Of a DNA stretch of 64,000 nucleotides, positions 26,394 to 36,542 are shown piece after piece. Numbering within the stretch: position 1 is the first letter of the stretch; each line of letters opens with the position of its first letter. The notes under the pieces are model-generated. The model searched no databases. It was not told the origin of the DNA and saw only the letters and a program-made list of their open reading frames with translations. Origin of the DNA: Halobacillus kuroshimensis DSM 18393 (lineage in GTDB: Bacteria; Bacillota; Bacilli; Bacillales; Halobacillaceae); assembly GCF_000425705.1 (NCBI RefSeq), contig NZ_AUDY01000009.1, positions 310,001 to 374,000 on the forward strand, given 5' to 3'. A program made the position numbers and the translations under genes.

Positions 26394-26798
26394 ATGGCAA
26401 TTTCCTATGCTTCAACGACAGAGGACATCACCCGGGATGATCTACAGATGTTATTTCACTCTGTGGAATGGGATTCAGGCAGCTATCCTGATGAACTGCT
26501 ACAAGCTATTCAAGGATCACATTCCGTGATGACAGCTTGGGACGGCAGACGGTTGATTGGTTTAGTGAATGCGTTGTCTGATGGTGTATTGACCGTTTAT
26601 TTTCATTACATGCTGATCGACCCGGAGTACCAGGGCAGAGGTATTGGGAAAGTCATGATGGACCACATGCTGGATCGATACAAAACATACCGGACGAAGG
26701 TGCTGATCGCCTATCCGGACGTGGTGGAGTTTTATGGAAAACTTGGTTTTCAAAAAGAAGAGGGAACCACGCCTCTATTCATTTCGCACCTTATTTAA
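26394..26798 (+). CDS. GNAT-family N-acetyltransferase
   Basis: Start ATG 26394 is 6 bases after AAGGAGG; an upstream in-frame ATG at 26307 has no ribosome site. It has 134 residues. The acetyl-CoA-binding motif is MLIDPEYQGRGIGKVMMDHM (about 75-94), with Q/RxxGxG/A as YQGRGIGK, and a C-terminal FYGKLGFQKEEGTTP strand. The N-terminal DLQMLFHSVEWDSGSYP segment is typical of small GNATs like YpeA. The acceptor is unknown. It lies between two subtilase genes and has a terminator after it. Confidence 0.88.
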   Translation: MAISYASTTEDITRDDLQMLFHSVEWDSGSYPDELLQAIQGSHSVMTAWDGRRLIGLVNALSDGVLTVYFHYMLIDPEYQGRGIGKVMMDHMLDRYKTYRTKVLIAYPDVVEFYGKLGFQKEEGTTPLFISHLI

Positions 26799-26842
26799 CA
26801 CTTCTCGTTCATGTGCATGATTTTTCATAGGAAGAATGGCTG

Positions 26843-26868
26843 AACCCGGTGAAATCACCGGGTTTTTT
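26843..26868 (+). terminator. Terminator after the acetyltransferase
   Basis: AACCCGGTGA (26843-26852) / TCACCGGGTT with a 2-base AA gap and T6. Confidence 0.85.
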
Positions 26869-26904
26869 ATTTGTCTCAAATATTCTAAATTGAGCGAATA
26901 TTCA

Positions 26905-26933
26905 TTGACGATATTCAGAGGATAACGTACAAT
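26905..26933 (+). promoter_or_regulatory. Promoter of the large subtilase gene
   Basis: TTGACG (26905-26910), 17-bp spacer, TACAAT (26928-26933); leader of about 85 bases. Confidence 0.65.
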
Positions 26934-27023
26934 CTAATTTGTAATATTTTGAAATATTTATGAAAAAAAAGGAGGCATAGAAATTCTCATTGTTGGACCA
27001 ATATCATAGGGAGGTCATTTACT

Positions 27024-30000
27024 TTGGTGGCTGAGAAAAATAAAAAGAATGTGAAGAAGAAGGCATTATCGGTGTTAGCCAGTGCGGCTATTGTGGCGTC
27101 TTCGTTTGCAGGGATTGGTACATATGGAACAACAGGAGTTCAGGCAGAAACAAAAGCGGCGAAGTCTTTTAATACGTTAATGAATTATGATGAAGTCGTT
27201 TCCCTCGCTAACAGCTCAGAATCAAAACAAGAACTGGTCATTATCGGTGACGGGAAAACGGATGCGACAAAACAGTTGGAGAAGCTGGGTGTCAAGGTCA
27301 TCCAAAACCATAAAAACTACGGCTATCTGGCTGAAGTTCCGACCAATAAAATTCTGGATATCGTAAAGCTTGATTCGGTTCGTACTGTTGGGGAGAACCA
27401 GGAGCTTGAACTTGCACCGGTCAATCCTGATGAATTGAATACGGACGGCCAGGACCAGGTGGATAAAGATGCAGTTGTTGACCCGGATCAGGTGGAGACC
27501 CATCCATCTACAGGCGTTGATGGTTTCCACGATAAATTCAGCGGTGAAGGTGTCCGTATTGGAATCATCGACTCTGGTCCAGACCCAGGACACGAATCTT
27601 TCACAAATCTTCCGGAAGTTGATGAAGATGCAGATGAAACTTCTGAGGAAGTATTTGAGGAAACGAGAAAATATGGGGATTCCCACATTACAGACGTCAG
27701 AGACTATACGATTTCCAATGAATTCATAGACCGTCCTTACGCCGCTGAGGAGCGTTATTCCAGCTACAAGGAATATACGGGTCAGAACGCCAATTATCTG
27801 GCGGAAGGGGATGTACCATTCTTTGATGAGTTTGAAGAAGGGGACACGATTTACGAAGGCATTTTCAAGACCGAGGGGATCGACTCTCCCGATGACAAGT
27901 TGTATTACGGAGAAACCTGGTTCGAAGCCAAGGCCGACCTTAATGGCGATGGTGAGTCTGGAGAAACCTTCGGCGACTGGTTCCCTGTCCTTCTAGCAGG
28001 GGATGAAGTCTATGTGGATACAGACTTTGATTCTGACTTCACAGATGAGACAGCCTACAAAGAAGGCGAAACGGGTACTTTTGATATCGACCCTACGGAT
28101 GATGTAGCCGGTGCCAACTTCCGTGTGAACAATTTGGAAGAGCAAAAACTATTAAACAATGAAACTCAGGAATTCGATGCTGTGAAGAAGGTCAACTTGT
28201 TTACAGACTTCAACGGTCACGGTTCCCACGTTGCCGGAATTTCTGCAGCTAATGGACCTCTGAAATCCAACGCTACAGGAGCGATAGCCGGTGAAGGTGT
28301 AGCTCCGGAAGCTGAGCTTGTCGGTCTTCGTGTGTTCAAAGAAGAAGGCGGAGCTTATACGTGGAGTATTCAACGCGCGATGATTGACGCTGCCCTGCCT
28401 GAATCTAAAGGTGGATACGGTGTCGATGTTGCCAACTTAAGCCTTGGCTCTCTGCCGGACTTGAATGATGGCGGCGGAAGTTACGGCGAGTTGATGACAC
28501 TGCTCAGCGATCAATACGATATCGTTTTTGTTACATCTGCAGGGAACAGCGGACCAGGAATTGATACGGTCGGTTCACCTGGGGACGTAGCCAGCGTCAT
28601 TTCTGTTGGTGCACATATTGATGAGCAGATGTGGGCGAAGGAATACGGTGCCTACCCTTACGGTAAAGATGAAGACGGTAATCCGCTTAAAGGGGATGGC
28701 CTCTGGTACTTCTCCTCTGTAGGACCGAATGAAGCCGGAGACCAGAAGCCGGATATCGTAGCGCCTGGTTCTGCGTATGCAGCTCAGCCTGTCCACCAGT
28801 TCCCAGAAGGCCATGCATATGATGTCCTCCAAGGAACGAGTATGTCCGCGCCGCATGTAGCCGGGGCTGTAGCATTGCTTAAATCAGCTGCAGAAAAAGA
28901 CCGTCTGCCATTTGATTATGAACTGGCCCGCGAAGCACTCGTGCAGACAGCGGATAAACTGGACGGTTACAACCGTGCTCAGGAAGGTCAGGGGCTGATC
29001 AATGTTCCAGCTGCCTACGAGTACATGAGAGATAATTTTGTCAATGAAGTGGAAAATGTCGATGTAACCGTCTTCCACGGTGAAAAAATTTCCGGCGGAC
29101 CTGGATTGTATGTGCGTAACAAGGACATTCCAGAAACCGTGGAAGTGTTGATTGAAAACACTTCTGATCAAGCCAAGACTCTTGGTATTTCCGCCTCCCA
29201 TGACTGGTTTACACCATCGGTTGATGAAGTCAAACTCGGTGCAGGCGAATATGAGTATATCGATGTCGAGTATGATGCATCCAAGCTTGAAACAGGTGTG
29301 AACGCAGGGAACTTAATCATTGATGATGCTTCTACACCTTATGTCGAAGCCAGAAGTGCCCAGACGATCATCACTGGCTATGAGTTCACGAAAGAAAACA
29401 AACACCGCTTCAGAACGACAGACGAAGTGCAGTCTTCCCAGACAAAAGGCTACACCTTCGACGTTGATTCCGGTGTTAGTGAACTGCGCTTCTCCTTGAA
29501 CGCTCTGAAGGAAAGCGGAGAGTTCCAAGGCCGTGTCCGTATGCTTGTGTTTAATCCAGATGGCACACAGGTGAATGATTTTGTCGGATATGCCGGCTAC
29601 GACGGCATTGATGTCGAAGATGTTGTTGTTCCATCTCCGAAGGCCGGCATATGGGAAGTTCATGTTTATGGAACGATTGCTCCTCAAGAAGGTAAAGAAA
29701 TGAACAAGTACACCTTAGATGCTGTCGCCCAGGATATTGTCAGTGAGCCGGGCAGCATCGATCTTGGTAAAGTCGGATCATCTGAAACCTTCGAAAAAGA
29801 AGTATCCTTTACCAACTACATGAAAGAAGCGGCAAACGTGAAGTTTGAAACGATAGGCTTCAGCGGCCCTATTAACAAAACCATCGAAGGAACAGTCACT
29901 CAGGAAGTCGACGAAATTCCGAACGATGGAGATTTGATTGATGTTGAAATCAAGAACAATGTCTCCTTGAGCGTAGATGTGGCTCCAGCTGAGCCGGTTG

Positions 30001-31316
30001 ATCTGGATCTGTTCCTATTCAACGAAGATGGAGATGAAGTCGCATCCAGTGCCTCCAGCTCCAATGATGAAGCTTTCACTGTAACAGGTCTTCCTGATGG
30101 AAACTATCAGATTGCTGTGGATTACTTCGGTACGGGTTCAGCTTCCGTCGATTACACGCTGAACATGACCGAAGAGAAGCTTCTATCCTATGATTCTGAT
30201 GAAAAAGGCGAAGGTTCTGTTACTACAGATGCTAAAGCTACTAAACTTGGCGTCGGTGAAACTGTAGACGTTCCTCTTTCCATCACGACTCCAGAACAGC
30301 CGATCAAAGGCTACGCTGGTCTGTACATGGTGGATGCCGATACAGATGAAGTGCTGGACTTAGTACCAGTTACAACGGATGCAGACGTCGTCCATGTCCT
30401 TTCCGGTAAAACGCGTGAAGGTACAGCGCTTGAAATTTCCCAGGACCTTTACCCGGATGGTGGTGCGGATACCGTTGTAGTAACGACGGCTTATAACTTC
30501 CCGGATGCCTTGTCTGCTGGACCAATGGCTTCTGCAGCAGAAGCGCCGGTCATCCCAGTAAACAGAGATGGGAAGCTGAGCAAGGAAGCGTTGAAAGAAA
30601 TTGAGCGCCTTGGTGCTGAAAACGTCTATCTTGTCGGTGGAGAAGGCGTCGTTTCTCCTGATGTCTTCGCTCAGTTGAATACGATCAGCATTGCCTCTGA
30701 TCAAATTGAGCGTGTTTCCGGTGATACTCGTTACAGCACAAACCTTGAGATCGTAGAAAAACTGCAGAACGACTTTGATTTTGAAGGAAATGGTGTATTC
30801 CTTGCGACAGGTAAAAACTATGCGGATGCGTTGAGTGCCGCTTCCATCGCAGGTGCCGAGGGCATGCCGATTGTATTGACAAACGGCAAGGATCTATCCG
30901 ACGAAGCTCTGGCTGTCCTTGAAAACGAAGACGTTTATGTGGTTGGTGGAACAGGCGTCATCTCTGATGAGGTCGCTGACCAGGCGAAAGAAGTTGCCGT
31001 TTCTGTGGAGCGCCTGTCCGGTGCGAACCGTTATGGCACGCTCGTCAGCATTTTGGAAGAGTTCGAGCCGAATGCAACGAACCTATTTGCTGCAAGCGGA
31101 CGTAACTATCCAGATGCTCTTGCATCTGCACCGCTTGTAACAGGTAAAGATGGTATGCTTCTGCTCGTTCAGCCTGATGATCTTCCGAAAGAAGTGGATG
31201 CGTACTTAACGAAGTATGTGTATACCCATGATATCTCTTCTGTAACTGTTCTCGGCGGCGATGCTGCTGTTGGACCAGAAGCGAAGGAAGATCTACAGAA
31301 CAAAGTTACCAAATAA
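27024..31316 (+). CDS. Large secreted subtilase (S8) with acidic insert and three CWB2 repeats
   Basis: Protein of 1430 residues. The start is TTG 27024, 7 bases after GGGAGGT; GTG 27027 is the alternative. A long signal peptide ends near GVQAETKA, and an I9-like propeptide follows. The triad is Asp183 (GIIDSGPDPGHE), His399 (FNGHGSHVAG) and Ser606 (GTSMSAPHVAG), with Asn in VTSAGNSGPG. The Asp-His gap is about 216 residues, far above the usual 35-45, because of a very acidic insert that holds an EF-hand-like loop DLNGDGESGE. After the protease come beta-sandwich regions, including a PPC-like segment (PDGNYQIAVDYFG), and three CWB2 repeats from about 1123. It is probably a wall-bound, calcium-stabilised protease of a salt-adapted cell. 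Confidence 0.92.
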   Translation: MVAEKNKKNVKKKALSVLASAAIVASSFAGIGTYGTTGVQAETKAAKSFNTLMNYDEVVSLANSSESKQELVIIGDGKTDATKQLEKLGVKVIQNHKNYGYLAEVPTNKILDIVKLDSVRTVGENQELELAPVNPDELNTDGQDQVDKDAVVDPDQVETHPSTGVDGFHDKFSGEGVRIGIIDSGPDPGHESFTNLPEVDEDADETSEEVFEETRKYGDSHITDVRDYTISNEFIDRPYAAEERYSSYKEYTGQNANYLAEGDVPFFDEFEEGDTIYEGIFKTEGIDSPDDKLYYGETWFEAKADLNGDGESGETFGDWFPVLLAGDEVYVDTDFDSDFTDETAYKEGETGTFDIDPTDDVAGANFRVNNLEEQKLLNNETQEFDAVKKVNLFTDFNGHGSHVAGISAANGPLKSNATGAIAGEGVAPEAELVGLRVFKEEGGAYTWSIQRAMIDAALPESKGGYGVDVANLSLGSLPDLNDGGGSYGELMTLLSDQYDIVFVTSAGNSGPGIDTVGSPGDVASVISVGAHIDEQMWAKEYGAYPYGKDEDGNPLKGDGLWYFSSVGPNEAGDQKPDIVAPGSAYAAQPVHQFPEGHAYDVLQGTSMSAPHVAGAVALLKSAAEKDRLPFDYELAREALVQTADKLDGYNRAQEGQGLINVPAAYEYMRDNFVNEVENVDVTVFHGEKISGGPGLYVRNKDIPETVEVLIENTSDQAKTLGISASHDWFTPSVDEVKLGAGEYEYIDVEYDASKLETGVNAGNLIIDDASTPYVEARSAQTIITGYEFTKENKHRFRTTDEVQSSQTKGYTFDVDSGVSELRFSLNALKESGEFQGRVRMLVFNPDGTQVNDFVGYAGYDGIDVEDVVVPSPKAGIWEVHVYGTIAPQEGKEMNKYTLDAVAQDIVSEPGSIDLGKVGSSETFEKEVSFTNYMKEAANVKFETIGFSGPINKTIEGTVTQEVDEIPNDGDLIDVEIKNNVSLSVDVAPAEPVDLDLFLFNEDGDEVASSASSSNDEAFTVTGLPDGNYQIAVDYFGTGSASVDYTLNMTEEKLLSYDSDEKGEGSVTTDAKATKLGVGETVDVPLSITTPEQPIKGYAGLYMVDADTDEVLDLVPVTTDADVVHVLSGKTREGTALEISQDLYPDGGADTVVVTTAYNFPDALSAGPMASAAEAPVIPVNRDGKLSKEALKEIERLGAENVYLVGGEGVVSPDVFAQLNTISIASDQIERVSGDTRYSTNLEIVEKLQNDFDFEGNGVFLATGKNYADALSAASIAGAEGMPIVLTNGKDLSDEALAVLENEDVYVVGGTGVISDEVADQAKEVAVSVERLSGANRYGTLVSILEEFEPNATNLFAASGRNYPDALASAPLVTGKDGMLLLVQPDDLPKEVDAYLTKYVYTHDISSVTVLGGDAAVGPEAKEDLQNKVTK

Positions 31317-31327
31317 GCTGCTTGGGA

Positions 31328-31354
31328 AGAGCCCTCCATATTGGAGGGTTCTTT
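31328..31354 (+). terminator. Terminator after the large subtilase
   Basis: AGAGCCCTCCA / TTGGAGGGTTCT around TA, with a short T tract. Confidence 0.8.
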
Positions 31355-31365
31355 AAATAGTAAAA

Positions 31366-31512
31366 ACTACTTGTGGTCCCGTAGATCTGCTCATGCTGCG
31401 CGTGAATGGTCACGTCGTGCTTATCAGTGGATCTTCAGTTCTTGTTGTTCCCGCAGGCGTCACCACCGAACGCTCCACGTGCCCAGCCAAATAGAGAGCG
31501 GTCCTCTGTTTG
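31366..31512. repeat. Bacillaceae-type dispersed intergenic repeat, one copy
   Basis: On the minus strand this stretch reads GGTGACGCCTGCGGGAACAA, then ACTGAAGATCCACT and ATCTACGGGACCACAAG. From memory, a family of noncoding elements built on GACTCCTGCGGGA... is scattered between genes of Halobacillus, Oceanobacillus and related genomes. The base composition and lack of codon structure differ from nearby genes. Only one copy is in the window, so the repeat claim rests on recollection. The 61-codon frame across it is not a gene. Confidence 0.55.
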
Positions 31513-31800
31513 AACATACGTAAAAAAAGGGATTTTTTAGATTCGGAACCGCATAGCTCGTTTTCCTCTTTAAAAAAAACGAACGGCCAGGATACCTTCG
31601 TATGGTTTTCCTGAGGTGCCTGGACGTTCTTACGCGGAAAGGAAAGGGGCGGAAGGTACCGAAATCACGTAGTTTCTATCTATGCGGAAGCACCCTCTGT
31701 ACCGGCATTACATTCATTATATTTCCATGGTAAAAATTGTAGTACAATGTTCCTGATTCCTCCGACCAAAATCCTATCAATCTATGTTGTTTTTTGTGAA
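31513..31800. other. Gene-free region before glpF with a strong hairpin
   Basis: No coding frame is supported. The arms at 31581-31596 (GAACGGCCAGGATACC) and 31615-31629 (GGTGCCTGGACGTTC) form a stem of about 14 bp around an 18-base loop, without a T run. It may be the end of the dispersed repeat or an RNA structure. Confidence 0.5.
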
Positions 31801-31806
31801 TATATG

Positions 31807-31835
31807 TTGACAGCGTTTTCAGAAAGCGCTATAGT
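31807..31835 (+). promoter_or_regulatory. Promoter of the glpF-glpK transcript
   Basis: TTGACA (31807-31812), 17-bp spacer, TATAGT (31830-31835). Confidence 0.85.
31808..31821 (+). promoter_or_regulatory. CcpA cre site over the glpF -35 box
   Basis: TGACAGCGTTTTCA matches the cre consensus TGWNANCGNTNWCA at all positions. It overlaps the -35 box, so CcpA would block transcription when preferred sugars are present. Confidence 0.85.
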
Positions 31836-31870
31836 ATTAGTAACAAGTTAAGCATGTGGCGGAGATATGG

Positions 31871-31930
31871 AGACCCACACTATTTTGCATACAGCCTCAT
31901 TCGTATGCACCTTAGTGCGGGTCTTTTTTT
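31871..31930 (+). terminator. GlpP-type leader terminator before glpF
   Basis: An outer stem (31871-31883 with 31911-31923, AGACCC...GGGTCT) encloses an inner stem GCATAC/GTATGC and ends in T7. A terminator here, between promoter and glpF, matches the B. subtilis glpFK leader, where glycerol-3-phosphate-bound GlpP causes antitermination. GlpP itself is not in the window. Confidence 0.82.
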
Positions 31931-31973
31931 GGACACATGCCCCTTGAAAATTGAGAAAGAAGAGGTGAACAAC

Positions 31974-32804
31974 ATGTCCGAATTCTTAGCTGAACTGATT
32001 GGAACGATGATTCTGATCATCTTTGGTGGCGGTGTTGTTGGAGGGGTCGTTCTTAAGAATACAAAAGCAGAAGGGTCAGGCTGGGTCGTCATAACCATTG
32101 CCTGGGGTCTGGCTGTTACGATGGGCGTTTACGCCGTCGGCAGCTTTACAGGGGCTCACATCAACCCGGCTGTAACGATCAGCTTCGCAGTGATTGGTGA
32201 GTTTCCTTGGACGAAGGTTCCCCTTTATGTATCTGCTCAAATGATCGGAGCTATGATCGGGGCGGCTGTCGTATTCCTGAACTACCTGCCACACTGGAGA
32301 GAAACGAAAGATCAGGGAGCCAAACTGGCGGTGTTTGCTACTGATCCAGCCGTACGCAGTCCTTTTTCCAACCTTGTAAGTGAAATTATTGGAACATTTG
32401 TCCTTATTATGGGTCTTTTATTTATCGGTGCCAACGAATTTACAGAAGGATTGAATCCACTGATTGTAGGTGCGTTGATCATCGCGATCGGTATGTCGCT
32501 TGGTGGAGCGACAGGGTATGCGATCAACCCTGCCCGTGACCTTGGCCCCCGTATTGCCCATGCACTGCTTCCGATTCCTGGAAAAGGCGGATCAGACTGG
32601 GGTTACTCCTGGATACCGGTTGTCGGACCGATTTTAGGCGGTATCTATGGTGCACTATTCTACCGGGCCATGTTTATGTCTGATTTCTCTGCGGGCTTCT
32701 GGCTGATGTCTGTCGTGATGGCGGTCATCCTGATTGGAGCAGCTAATGCAGAGATTAAAAAGGGGAAGACATTAGGTAATCAAGTAGAAGAAAAAATCAG
32801 CTGA
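31974..32804 (+). CDS. glpF: Glycerol uptake facilitator (aquaglyceroporin)
   Basis: Start ATG 31974 behind AGAGGTGAAC; the longer frame from 31854 overlaps the leader terminator. It has 276 residues, six membrane helices and two half-helices bearing GAHINPAVT and YAINPARDLGPR; the second, NPARD, is typical of glycerol-conducting rather than strictly water-conducting MIP channels. It lets glycerol enter the cell by diffusion. glpK follows 21 bases later in the same transcript, under cre and a GlpP-type leader. Confidence 0.96.
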   Translation: MSEFLAELIGTMILIIFGGGVVGGVVLKNTKAEGSGWVVITIAWGLAVTMGVYAVGSFTGAHINPAVTISFAVIGEFPWTKVPLYVSAQMIGAMIGAAVVFLNYLPHWRETKDQGAKLAVFATDPAVRSPFSNLVSEIIGTFVLIMGLLFIGANEFTEGLNPLIVGALIIAIGMSLGGATGYAINPARDLGPRIAHALLPIPGKGGSDWGYSWIPVVGPILGGIYGALFYRAMFMSDFSAGFWLMSVVMAVILIGAANAEIKKGKTLGNQVEEKIS

Positions 32805-32825
32805 AACGAAAAGGAGAGGGTTTGA

Positions 32826-34319
<1,494 letters not shown>

Positions 34320-34326
34320 TCAAATG

Positions 34327-34355
34327 AAGGGTACCTCTGATTATCAGAGGTGCCC
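34327..34355 (+). other. Hairpin between glpK and dhaK
   Basis: GGGTACCTCTGAT pairs with ATCAGAGGTGCCC, but only ATTCTT follows, so it is a weak terminator at best. It may stabilise the glpFK message 3' end while allowing read-through into dhaKLM. Confidence 0.6.
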
Positions 34356-34381
34356 ATTCTTATAAAGCGAGGGGAAAATCG

Positions 34382-35377
34382 ATGAAAAAATTAATCAACG
34401 ATCCAAATCTTGTGATTACAGAAATGCTTGATGGATTTGTCGCTGCTCATTCTTCTTCTGTGAAAAGGGTGGAGAATACAACTGTTGTTGCGAGGAAAAA
34501 TGCGCCCGTTTCCGGGAAAGTCGGTATTGTCAGTGGAGGCGGAAGCGGACATGAGCCGGCCCACGCCGGGTATGTCGGGGAAGGCATGCTGGATGCAGCT
34601 GTCTCCGGTGAAGTTTTTACATCGCCCACCCCTGACCAGGTCTTCGAAGCGATCAAAGCTGTAGACAGCGGAAAAGGCGTGCTGCTTGTTATTAAAAACT
34701 ACACCGGTGATGTGATGAACTTTGAAATGGCTGCTGAACTCGCCGAAGCAGAAGGGATTCAAGTGGATCAAGTCGTTGTTAATGACGATGTTGCCGTAGA
34801 AGACAGTTCTTTTACTACAGGACGGCGTGGAGTGGCAGGAACGGTTTTCGTTCATAAATTGGCAGGCGCAATGGCTGAGACGGGAGCATCACTTGAAGAA
34901 GTGAAACAGACGGCAGAAAAAGTGGTTCAACACGTACGCACGATGGGTGTCGCACTAAGTCCATGTATCATGCCGTCTTCAGGGGAAGAAAGCTTCGAAC
35001 TCGGCGATAAGGAAATCGAAATGGGAATCGGAATCCACGGCGAACCGGGCATAGAGAAAAAGCCTCTCGTATCCGCAGACGAGATCACAGACGAGATGGT
35101 CGAGCGCATTCTTCCTGAACTCGAATTGAACGGAAACGACGAAGTCGCCGTCATGGTGAACGGCATGGGAGCGACACCGGAAATGGAACTTTACATCGTG
35201 AACCGTAAAGTGCATGAACTGCTGGCCGAGAAGAGTGTCACCGTTTCTCATACGTTCGTAGGAGAATATATGACGTCTCTTGAAATGGCCGGATGTTCGA
35301 TTACGGTTCTGAAAGTGGACGACCAATTGAAAGAACTGCTGGATGCCCCAAGTCAAGCACCGGCTTTCCGTATATAA
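34382..35377 (+). CDS. dhaK: PTS-dependent dihydroxyacetone kinase, substrate-binding subunit
   Basis: Protein of 331 residues from ATG 34382 behind GCGAGGGG. It shows VGIVSGGGSGHEPAHAGYVG near the N-terminus and MGIGIHGEPG with His219, equivalent to E. coli DhaK His218, which binds dihydroxyacetone covalently as a hemiaminal. DhaK pairs with DhaL, which carries ADP, and DhaM, which relays phosphate from HPr. The product is dihydroxyacetone phosphate. It begins a three-gene operon. Confidence 0.96.
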   Translation: MKKLINDPNLVITEMLDGFVAAHSSSVKRVENTTVVARKNAPVSGKVGIVSGGGSGHEPAHAGYVGEGMLDAAVSGEVFTSPTPDQVFEAIKAVDSGKGVLLVIKNYTGDVMNFEMAAELAEAEGIQVDQVVVNDDVAVEDSSFTTGRRGVAGTVFVHKLAGAMAETGASLEEVKQTAEKVVQHVRTMGVALSPCIMPSSGEESFELGDKEIEMGIGIHGEPGIEKKPLVSADEITDEMVERILPELELNGNDEVAVMVNGMGATPEMELYIVNRKVHELLAEKSVTVSHTFVGEYMTSLEMAGCSITVLKVDDQLKELLDAPSQAPAFRI

Positions 35378-35390
35378 AGGAGTGTTTCAG

Positions 35391-35999
35391 ATGAATGTCA
35401 ATCAAACGGCAGCATGGATCACACACTACAATCAGCATCTCCAGGATCAAAAAGACTACTTAACATCCCTGGACAGGAAGATTGGTGACGGTGATCACGG
35501 AATCAATATGGCAAGAGGATTCGCTGAAGCTGCCAAGGCAGTGGAGGCAGAAACGTTTGAGACATCAGCAGACGTGTTGAAAAAGGCCGCTATGACGGTG
35601 ATGTCCAAGGTTGGCGGAGCTTCGGGCCCGTTATATGGGACAGCCTTATTGAAAATGTCCATGGCCGCTAAAGGAAAAAACGTCGAAGGGGATGTTTTTG
35701 CGGAAATGTTTGAAGCCGCGATTGACGGGATCAAACAGCGGGGAAAAGCAGAAACCGGAGAAAAAACGATGCTCGATGTGTGGGTTCCTGTTCTTGAGGA
35801 AGTGAAGAGCAGCGGATTTGATGCAGCGATTGTAGAAGAAACCGCTCAGAAGGCTATGGAAGCGACGAAAGATCTAACCGCTACAAAAGGGAGAGCCTCC
35901 TACTTGAAAGAGCGTTCCAAAGGACATTTGGATCCTGGTGCCGTTTCTTCCTATTACTTATTTGTGAGCCTTGCTGAGGCGCTGAAGGAGGAAGGCTGA
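35391..35999 (+). CDS. dhaL: Dihydroxyacetone kinase ADP-binding subunit
   Basis: Start ATG 35391 behind AAAGGAGTG, 14 bases after dhaK; a frame opening at 35343 lies inside dhaK. It has 202 residues. The Mg-ADP site is IGDGDHGINMARG (Asp33, Asp35, His36) with GGASGPLYG and a DPGAVS segment near the end. It keeps ADP as a bound cofactor that is rephosphorylated by DhaM. Its stop overlaps the dhaM start by one base (TGATG), implying coupled translation. Confidence 0.95.
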   Translation: MNVNQTAAWITHYNQHLQDQKDYLTSLDRKIGDGDHGINMARGFAEAAKAVEAETFETSADVLKKAAMTVMSKVGGASGPLYGTALLKMSMAAKGKNVEGDVFAEMFEAAIDGIKQRGKAETGEKTMLDVWVPVLEEVKSSGFDAAIVEETAQKAMEATKDLTATKGRASYLKERSKGHLDPGAVSSYYLFVSLAEALKEEG

Positions 36000-36379
36000 T
36001 GGCTGTAGGAATTCTACTAGTCTCGCATAGTGAGAAGGTGGCGGAGGGTGTAAAAGATCTTATTCATCAGGTTGTCGGTGATCTTCCAATCGAAGCCGCA
36101 GGAGGCACGGATGAGGGAGAGCTTGGCACAAGCTTTGAAAAGATCCAGACCGCTTTGGAGAAGGTCACAAAAAAAGCTGAAAGCACCATCGTTTTTTATG
36201 ACCTCGGCAGTGCACGGATGAATGCTGAGATGGCCATTGAAGTCAGAGAGTCCGATCAAATCAAACTTGTCGCCCACCCGATACTGGAAGGGGCTTATCT
36301 TGCTGCTGTCGAAGCGAGTATAGATAAAAGTCTGGAAGAGATCCTGGATTCGCTTGAAAAAGAATTTGGAAAATCGTAA
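35999..36379 (+). CDS. dhaM: PTS dihydroxyacetone phosphotransfer protein, EIIA domain only
   Basis: Protein of 126 residues with the mannose-type EIIA fold: GILLVSHSEKVAEG with His10 as the phosphate acceptor, then AGGTDEGELGTSFEKI and FYDLGSARMNAEMA. Unlike E. coli DhaM it has no fused HPr or EI-like domains, so it must use the general HPr of the cell. It overlaps dhaL by one base and ends the operon before a terminator. Confidence 0.94.
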   Translation: MAVGILLVSHSEKVAEGVKDLIHQVVGDLPIEAAGGTDEGELGTSFEKIQTALEKVTKKAESTIVFYDLGSARMNAEMAIEVRESDQIKLVAHPILEGAYLAAVEASIDKSLEEILDSLEKEFGKS

Positions 36380-36385
36380 TCAAAA

Positions 36386-36411
36386 AACCACGCCGATTTG
36401 GCGTGGTTTTA
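36386..36411 (+). terminator. Terminator of dhaKLM
   Basis: AACCACGCC (36386-36394) / GGCGTGGTT (36400-36408) followed by TT. Confidence 0.85.
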
Positions 36412-36542
36412 TTCATATGGTTGAACTTGGTCTTCCTGTTTTCTTTGGAAAATCCAAACACCGGCGATGAGAAGCAGGTGGTACTGCTTCCATTTGACTT
36501 TTTATGGTATCTATAGACGTATAGGCAGCGATTTCGTTTTAC

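Noticed and set aside
31341-31523. 60-codon plus-strand frame after the large subtilase
   Set aside because: It begins inside a terminator and runs through the dispersed noncoding repeat; Arg/Ser-rich text without coding character.
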